Source: Desulfuromonadales bacterium (GTDB lineage Bacteria > Desulfobacterota > Desulfuromonadia > Desulfuromonadales > JAGXHI01). From it: a stretch of DNA of 36,241 nucleotides. Both the position numbers and the translations under genes were made by a program. The stretch spans positions 1-36,241 of the forward strand of contig JAGXHI010000023.1 in the NCBI GenBank assembly GCA_024636295.1, given 5' to 3'. Positions within the stretch are counted from its first letter, which is position 1. Each line of letters starts with the position of its first letter. The notes under the pieces were generated by a model, which was given only the letters and a program-made list of their open reading frames with translations, searched no databases and was not told the origin of the DNA. Positions 32,125 to 36,241 of the stretch are shown in pieces.

Positions 32125-33074
32125 TGGAGTATTTCAGAAGAACAAATTCATTCTTTGCCGCGGCCTTTGTCCTTCTTCTTGCTGTCGGACTGATGGCGCC
32201 GAACTGGTTTTCGTACCTGACCACCATTTCGCTGGCAAAAGCCCTGGTGGTCATCGGTCTGGTGATTCTCCTGCGCGCCGGCCTCGTGTCCTTCGGGCAG
32301 GGACTCTACTATTGCCTCGGCGGGTATTCGGTGGGAATCGCGGGTCATTATCTGCAATGGACGGACGGATTCCTGGTGTTGCTGATCGCAATGGTTGTTT
32401 CGGGGATCGTGGCCGCCATACTCGGCCTTCTCCTGTGTCGTTATCGTGAGATTTTCTTCGCCATGCTGACAATGGCGTTTTCAATGATTCTATATGGAAT
32501 CCTGGTCAAGTCCGTTGGCCTGGGAAGCACCGATGGTTTCAATATCCATTCGGTCTCCTTCTTCGGTTGGGAACCGGGAACGGACAAGCTGGGCCTCATC
32601 GTATATTTTCTTGCCTGTCTGGCGGCTTTGATCGTGGCCGTTCTGATGCATCGCTACTTTCATTCCCCCGTTGGATTCGCAGGGGAAGCGATTCGAGAGA
32701 ATGAAATCCGGGTCGAGTATCTCGGTGTCTCCCCGAACAGGATCATTTTTTCCAAGTATATCCTTGCCGCGGTGCTCGCGGGGGCGGGCGGGGGCCTGAC
32801 CGCTCTGGCCTCAGGCCATGTGGACCCGGAAATGGCCTACTGGACGACCTCCGGGGAATTCGTATTCGTGGCCCTGCTGAGCGGCACAGCGCATGTGGCC
32901 GCCGTTTTCATCGCGGCCTTTCTGTTCGAGATCATTCGGACGTACGCATTTGATTTAGCTCCCTATAACTGGCAGATGATACTTGGAGCGACACTCCTGC
33001 TGATCATCTTCTTCCTGCCGAAAGGGCTCTGGTCCATATTCACGATCCGCCGCGCCGGGGGAGGCGTTAAATGA
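32124..33074 (+). CDS. ABC importer permease (LivM type)
   Basis: The 316-aa protein has eight to ten membrane segments and LivM-family motifs: LRAGLVSFGQGLYYCLGGYS, FAMLTMAFSMILYGILVKS, GSTDGFN, and the EAA-like GFAGEAIRENEIRVEYLGVS. It pairs with the preceding LivH-type permease. It overlaps the upstream gene by one base and the following ATPase gene by four (ATGA), so the block is tightly co-translated. Confidence 0.92.
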   Translation: MEYFRRTNSFFAAAFVLLLAVGLMAPNWFSYLTTISLAKALVVIGLVILLRAGLVSFGQGLYYCLGGYSVGIAGHYLQWTDGFLVLLIAMVVSGIVAAILGLLLCRYREIFFAMLTMAFSMILYGILVKSVGLGSTDGFNIHSVSFFGWEPGTDKLGLIVYFLACLAALIVAVLMHRYFHSPVGFAGEAIRENEIRVEYLGVSPNRIIFSKYILAAVLAGAGGGLTALASGHVDPEMAYWTTSGEFVFVALLSGTAHVAAVFIAAFLFEIIRTYAFDLAPYNWQMILGATLLLIIFFLPKGLWSIFTIRRAGGGVK

Positions 33075-33868
33075 GCGTCATTCTCAAGACAAAAAATCTT
33101 TCGAAGAGTTTCGGGGCCGTGACCGCCGCCGCCAACATCAACGTCGAAATCCATGAACGGGAAATCGTGGGGGTGATCGGGGCCAATGGGGCGGGAAAGA
33201 CCACTTTCATCAATATGGTCACGGGATACCTCAAACCGAGCGCGGGAGAGATTGATTTCCGTAATCGCAATATCCTCGGACTTTCCCCTCGCCACATTAC
33301 AAAAATAGGGATCAGCCGCTCCTTTCAGGTGCCGCAGCTCTTTTCTGAGTTGACGGCTCTGGAAAATATTGTGATCGCTCATCGCCTTATGAAGGCGAAT
33401 CGGCTGGAAGTTCAGGCGCCCCTGAAAACCCAATCGGCAGTCGATGCGGCCCGAGGGTCTCTCGCTGAGTTCGGGATAGCGGATTATGCCGAAGCCCAGG
33501 TTACCGCTTTGCCGCAGGGGACGCGAAAGCTTCTGGATATTGCCATGGCCATGGCGGGCTCGCCGGACCTGCTGCTGCTGGATGAGCCGACGAGCGGGGT
33601 TGCCATGGAAGAAAAATTTCCGCTCATGGATACGGTCATGGAGGCGGTGAAGCGCTCCAGAGCGGCCTGCCTTTTTGTGGAGCACGACATGGAAATCGTA
33701 GCCCGGTACACGGACCGGGTCCTCGCTTTTTACGACGGCCATATCATCGCCGATGCACCTACCGAAGAAGCCCTCTCCAATAAAGAGGTCCGGGAATATG
33801 TCATCGGCACCGAACTTCACCGCGAAAAAGAAGGGAAGGAGGAACGGACCTATGTTGAAAGTCCGTGA
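33071..33868 (+). CDS. ABC importer ATPase (LivG type)
   Basis: This 265-aa nucleotide-binding subunit carries Walker A GANGAGKTT (Lys43), the Q-loop region ISRSFQVPQLFSELTALENI, Walker B LLLLDEPTSGV and the switch His in FVEHDME. The signature motif reads LPQGTRK instead of the usual LS-x-G-Q/E; the essential Gly is kept. The C-terminus extends with charged residues (REKEGKEERT) whose codons contain the next gene's ribosome-binding site. It overlaps livF by 17 bases. Confidence 0.9.
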   Translation: MSVILKTKNLSKSFGAVTAAANINVEIHEREIVGVIGANGAGKTTFINMVTGYLKPSAGEIDFRNRNILGLSPRHITKIGISRSFQVPQLFSELTALENIVIAHRLMKANRLEVQAPLKTQSAVDAARGSLAEFGIADYAEAQVTALPQGTRKLLDIAMAMAGSPDLLLLDEPTSGVAMEEKFPLMDTVMEAVKRSRAACLFVEHDMEIVARYTDRVLAFYDGHIIADAPTEEALSNKEVREYVIGTELHREKEGKEERTYVESP

Positions 33869-34520
33869 CCTGGCCGTTGAAATCCAGAAAACGCCCATTC
33901 TTCGCCAGGTGAGTCTGGAGGTGCCCGAAGGCTCCGTTGCCGGGCTGATCGGAAGAAATGGCGCCGGAAAGACCACTTTCTTGCGCACGCTGATGGGATT
34001 CTTGAAGCCGTCTTCGGGTTCCGCGGAGATTCTGGGGCGTGATATGCGCACCCTGACCGCCTTCAATCGGGCCGGACTGCAGATCGGCTACATGCCTGAG
34101 GACAGGCGCCTGATTCCCGAGCTGACCGTGGAGGAAAATGTCCTCGTCCCCGCCTGGGCGACAAAAAAAGAGAATATCGGGGCCCATCTTGCCTGGATCT
34201 ATGAACTGATGCCCGAAGTCGCTGCGTTTTCCGCCCGTCGCGCGCTTCAATTGAGCGGCGGTCAGCAGAAGCTGGTCGCCCTGGCGCGGGCTCTGATGAC
34301 AGGAGAAAAGCTGCTTCTGCTTGATGAACCTTTCGAAGGAGTGGCTCCTGCGCTGTCCCACCGACTGGTCGAGGTGCTGCATACACTGAAAACCGAGGGC
34401 GTATCCATCCTGCTTTCCGAGTCCGATTACACCCATTCGGCGGGTCTGGTAGACAAGGTTTTTGTCATCGAACGGGGGAGCGTGAGCGAGAGAGCGGTCA
34501 AACCAAAGTCCAATCAATAA
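33852..34520 (+). CDS. ABC importer ATPase (LivF type)
   Basis: The ATG at 33852 lies within the end of the previous gene, with AAGGAGG (33837-33843) upstream. The open frame extends further left but lacks homology. The 222-aa product has Walker A GRNGAGKTT, a standard signature LSGGQQKL, Walker B LLLLDEPFEGV and SESDYTHSAGL around the switch region, where the usual His is preceded by Tyr-Thr. The LivF-type Asp in the last segment is conserved. It completes the importer: one binding protein, two permeases, two ATPases. Confidence 0.9.
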   Translation: MLKVRDLAVEIQKTPILRQVSLEVPEGSVAGLIGRNGAGKTTFLRTLMGFLKPSSGSAEILGRDMRTLTAFNRAGLQIGYMPEDRRLIPELTVEENVLVPAWATKKENIGAHLAWIYELMPEVAAFSARRALQLSGGQQKLVALARALMTGEKLLLLDEPFEGVAPALSHRLVEVLHTLKTEGVSILLSESDYTHSAGLVDKVFVIERGSVSERAVKPKSNQ

Positions 34521-34543
34521 CTCGATTCGCGGGGGAATATCCA

Positions 34544-35698
34544 ATGAAAGATTTTATCTTCCAGACGACCAGAAGCATTATCCATGAATCCGGAGCGGTG
34601 TCCCGCCTCGGCGAGATCATGGCGGACCAGGAAGTGAAGAGTGTTCTGTTCGTGACGGATCAGGGTATCCGGAAGGCCGGTCTTCTGGACACGGCGATCG
34701 AGTCCCTGGAAAAAAAAGGTATCACGGTAACCGTATTCGATGAGGTCCAGGCCGATCCGCCCGATAAGATTGTTCTGGATGCACTGGAGTTGTCCAGGAG
34801 AAGCAAAGTGGACGGGGTCGTCGGATTTGGCGGCGGAAGTTCCATGGATGTGGCAAAATTGGTGGCCTTCCTGACTCCGTCCTCCCAGCAGCTGAGCGAT
34901 ATCTACGGGATCGGTCTGGCCAGGGGAAAGCGGCTGCCTCTCGTGCAGATCACCACCACCGCCGGAACCGGTTCGGAAGTTACTCCCATTGCCATTGTGA
35001 CCACCGGCAAAAATGAGAAAAAAGGCGTAGTGGCGCCCCAGCTGCTTCCGGATATAGCCATTCTGGACCCCGATCTGACACTGAAGCTTCCTCCTCAGGT
35101 CACAGCGGCCACCGGCGTGGACGCCATGGTGCACGCCATCGAGGCGTATACGAGCAAAGTGAAGAAGAATCCCATATCCGATGCTCTGGCGCGGGAGGGG
35201 TTCAAGCTCCTGATGAACAATATCCGCTCCGCGGTAAAAACCGGTGAAAATCGGGAAGCGAGGTCGAACATGCTTCTCGGAGCCCTTCTGACCGGTCAGG
35301 CCTTTGCCAATTCGCCCGTGGGGGCCGTTCACGCCCTTGCCTATCCCATCGGCGGCCACTTCCATGTTCCCCATGGACTCAGCAATTCCCTGGTTCTCCC
35401 CCACGTCATGCGTTTCAACGCCCCGGAGGCTTCGCGGGAATACGCTGAACTGGCCCGTGTCGTCTGGCCGGATGCCGGCAATGCGACGGATCAGGAACTG
35501 ACAGAGCGGCTGATCAGCGAACTGGAGTCTCTCATCGAGGAGGTCGGACTGCAGAACCACCTGAGTCAGGTAGGCGTTTTGGAGGAGCATCTGCCCATGA
35601 TGGCCGAGGATGCCATGAAGCAGCAGCGTCTCCTGGTCAACAACCCCAGAGAGGTAACCTACGAAGATGCCTTCCGGATTTATCGACAAGCGCTCTGA
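34544..35698 (+). CDS. Iron-type (group III) alcohol dehydrogenase
   Basis: This 384-aa protein of normal family length reduces or oxidises alcohols/aldehydes with NAD(P). GFGGGSSMD (95-102) binds the cofactor pyrophosphate. TTTAGTGSEVTP follows. The metal ligands are all present at canonical spacing: Asp193 and His197 (GVDAMVHAIE), His263 and His277 (VHALAYPIGGHFHVPHG). It lies 23 bp after the importer operon (GGGGG before ATG) and upstream of a succinate-semialdehyde dehydrogenase gene. That makes a 4-hydroxybutyrate or related omega-hydroxy acid/diol dehydrogenase a good guess, but the family's substrates cannot be told by sequence alone. Confidence 0.93.
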   Translation: MKDFIFQTTRSIIHESGAVSRLGEIMADQEVKSVLFVTDQGIRKAGLLDTAIESLEKKGITVTVFDEVQADPPDKIVLDALELSRRSKVDGVVGFGGGSSMDVAKLVAFLTPSSQQLSDIYGIGLARGKRLPLVQITTTAGTGSEVTPIAIVTTGKNEKKGVVAPQLLPDIAILDPDLTLKLPPQVTAATGVDAMVHAIEAYTSKVKKNPISDALAREGFKLLMNNIRSAVKTGENREARSNMLLGALLTGQAFANSPVGAVHALAYPIGGHFHVPHGLSNSLVLPHVMRFNAPEASREYAELARVVWPDAGNATDQELTERLISELESLIEEVGLQNHLSQVGVLEEHLPMMAEDAMKQQRLLVNNPREVTYEDAFRIYRQAL

Positions 35699-35810
35699 TC
35701 GGATTCAGCCGCCGGTTGAAGCACCCTGGTTCGGCATCTCAATATCTCAAGGACCCTCATTCGTTTTGATAGACGGGGGCGAGGCGAAAAAGACTTTTTC
35801 TGATGGATGC

Positions 35811-35839
35811 TTGTTAGGGTGTCCGCTGGGATATAAAAT
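35811..35839 (+). promoter_or_regulatory. Candidate sigma-70 promoter before the small ORF/gabD
   Basis: TTGTTA (35811-35816) and TAAAAT (35834-35839) are 17 bp apart in the 176-bp gap after the dehydrogenase gene. It would allow separate expression of the downstream genes. Confidence 0.35.
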
Positions 35840-35874
35840 AGAGGACGGGTTGCGGCCCGATGCGGGGAACAGGA

Positions 35875-36090
35875 ATGTGGACCGATAAGGATCGTATGGA
35901 TTTTTTCGAAAGAGCTTTGAAAATGGGCGGTTTTGCCTGCGAAAAAAAAGTGTCGGACCGTGGCGCCCATGGGGTTCCGTCCATCTGTCTGTATTCCGCT
36001 CTATGTCAGCATGTCTACGGGGAAAGCCTGAGAGACACCGTGGATCTGGCTATGGAAAAAATCCATTTCAGGGAAATTCGAGATAAATAG
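35875..36090 (+). CDS. Hypothetical 71-aa protein
   Basis: Candidate starts are ATG 35860, ATG 35875 (GGGGA about seven bases upstream) and ATG 35896 (AAGGA upstream). I prefer 35875, giving a protein that begins MWTDKDRMDFFERALKMGGF. It has no signal peptide or membrane segment. The mixed charged/hydrophobic make-up and two cysteines (GFACEKK, YSALCQHV) look like a small folded protein, and codon use matches the neighbours. I know no family. It lies 35 bp upstream of gabD and may be co-transcribed. Confidence 0.5.
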   Translation: MWTDKDRMDFFERALKMGGFACEKKVSDRGAHGVPSICLYSALCQHVYGESLRDTVDLAMEKIHFREIRDK

Positions 36091-36125
36091 TATCCGTGAG
36101 CATTCTTTTACAAGGAGAGAGGCCC

Positions 36126-36241
36126 ATGTCCAAATTCAACATCAAGGATTCCAGGTTGTTTCGCCAGCAATGCTACATTGACGGTCAATGGTTCGATGCC
36201 GATGGAGGTGCGACCTTCGAAGTCAACAATCCCGCCACCGA
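36126..36241 (+). CDS. gabD: Succinate-semialdehyde dehydrogenase, N-terminus (runs off window)
   Basis: AAGGAGAG precedes the ATG at 36126. The 38 visible residues (MSKFNIKDSRLFRQQCYIDG, then QWFDADGGATFEVNNPAT) closely resemble the start of GabD-type NAD(P)-dependent succinate-semialdehyde dehydrogenases (SNLFRQQ, INGEW, VTNPA in E. coli). The enzyme oxidises succinic semialdehyde to succinate. The catalytic Cys and Glu lie beyond the window edge. Its place after an iron-type alcohol dehydrogenase fits oxidation of a four-carbon alcohol to succinate. Confidence 0.8.
   Translation, partial: MSKFNIKDSRLFRQQCYIDGQWFDADGGATFEVNNPAT

Noticed and set aside
32963..35689. Long minus-strand frames opposite the ABC ATPases and the alcohol dehydrogenase
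   Set aside because: They mirror genes with complete Walker and metal-ligand motifs; the antisense products are unlike known proteins.

Overview
The window looks like a chromosomal segment of a Gram-negative deltaproteobacterium of the Desulfuromonadales/Geobacterales type (Desulfobacterota/Desulfuromonadota). This is inferred from gene content only: a PPi-type phosphofructokinase, remnants of a REP-associated transposase with a DnaA-like C-terminus, decayed hypA/hypE, a sigma-54 enhancer-binding regulator, many lipoproteins and heptameric minisatellite DNA. No marker gene settles the species. Coding DNA is moderately GC-rich.

Layout. (1) 1-900: degraded transposase DNA. (2) 900-5553: four consecutive + strand genes that all carry export signals. 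They encode an outer-membrane beta-barrel, a small Gly-rich protein whose only mature Arg is its last residue, a 671-aa protein with PIPGVD-type repeats and a duplicated beta-sandwich module, and a secreted agmatine/peptidyl-arginine deiminase-family enzyme. This is the most intriguing locus here. (3) 5554-7570: transposase debris, a GNAT acetyltransferase and tRNA-Asn with a near-consensus promoter and a terminator. (4) 7789-10061 (-): an AAA-type (NTP/NDP exchanger-like) transporter overlapping a Tat-exported aldo/keto reductase by 4 nt. (5) 10592-19310: a propeller lipoprotein, a hybrid-input histidine kinase, bacterioferritin, a single-domain response regulator and a subtilase lipoprotein. 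(6) 19602-23036 (-): a fatty-acid-hydroxylase-family protein, a DUF1440-like membrane protein and glycerol kinase. (7) 23236-23870: truncated hypA and hypE remnants separated by a 7-bp minisatellite. (8) 23970-27509: PPi-type PFK, a frameshifted membrane protein gene, an aminotransferase and a small Cys-containing protein. (9) 27744-36241: a PAS-PAS-AAA+-HTH sigma-54 activator. A 14-bp palindrome lies at its stop codon and a textbook -24/-12 promoter follows. Next come a five-gene branched-chain-amino-acid-type ABC importer, an iron-type alcohol dehydrogenase, a small ORF and the start of a succinate-semialdehyde dehydrogenase gene. Together these look like a regulated uptake-and-oxidation pathway for a small C4-like compound.

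Three copies of a ~170-bp long-hairpin repeat sit at 15160-15337 (inverted), 19309-19481 and 25168-25341. Two of them supply the last two bases of the preceding gene's TAG stop codon. The third lies just upstream of the bacterioferritin ribosome-binding site. They are the clearest non-coding structure not explained by ordinary features. All assignments were made by reading the sequence; no database search was run.
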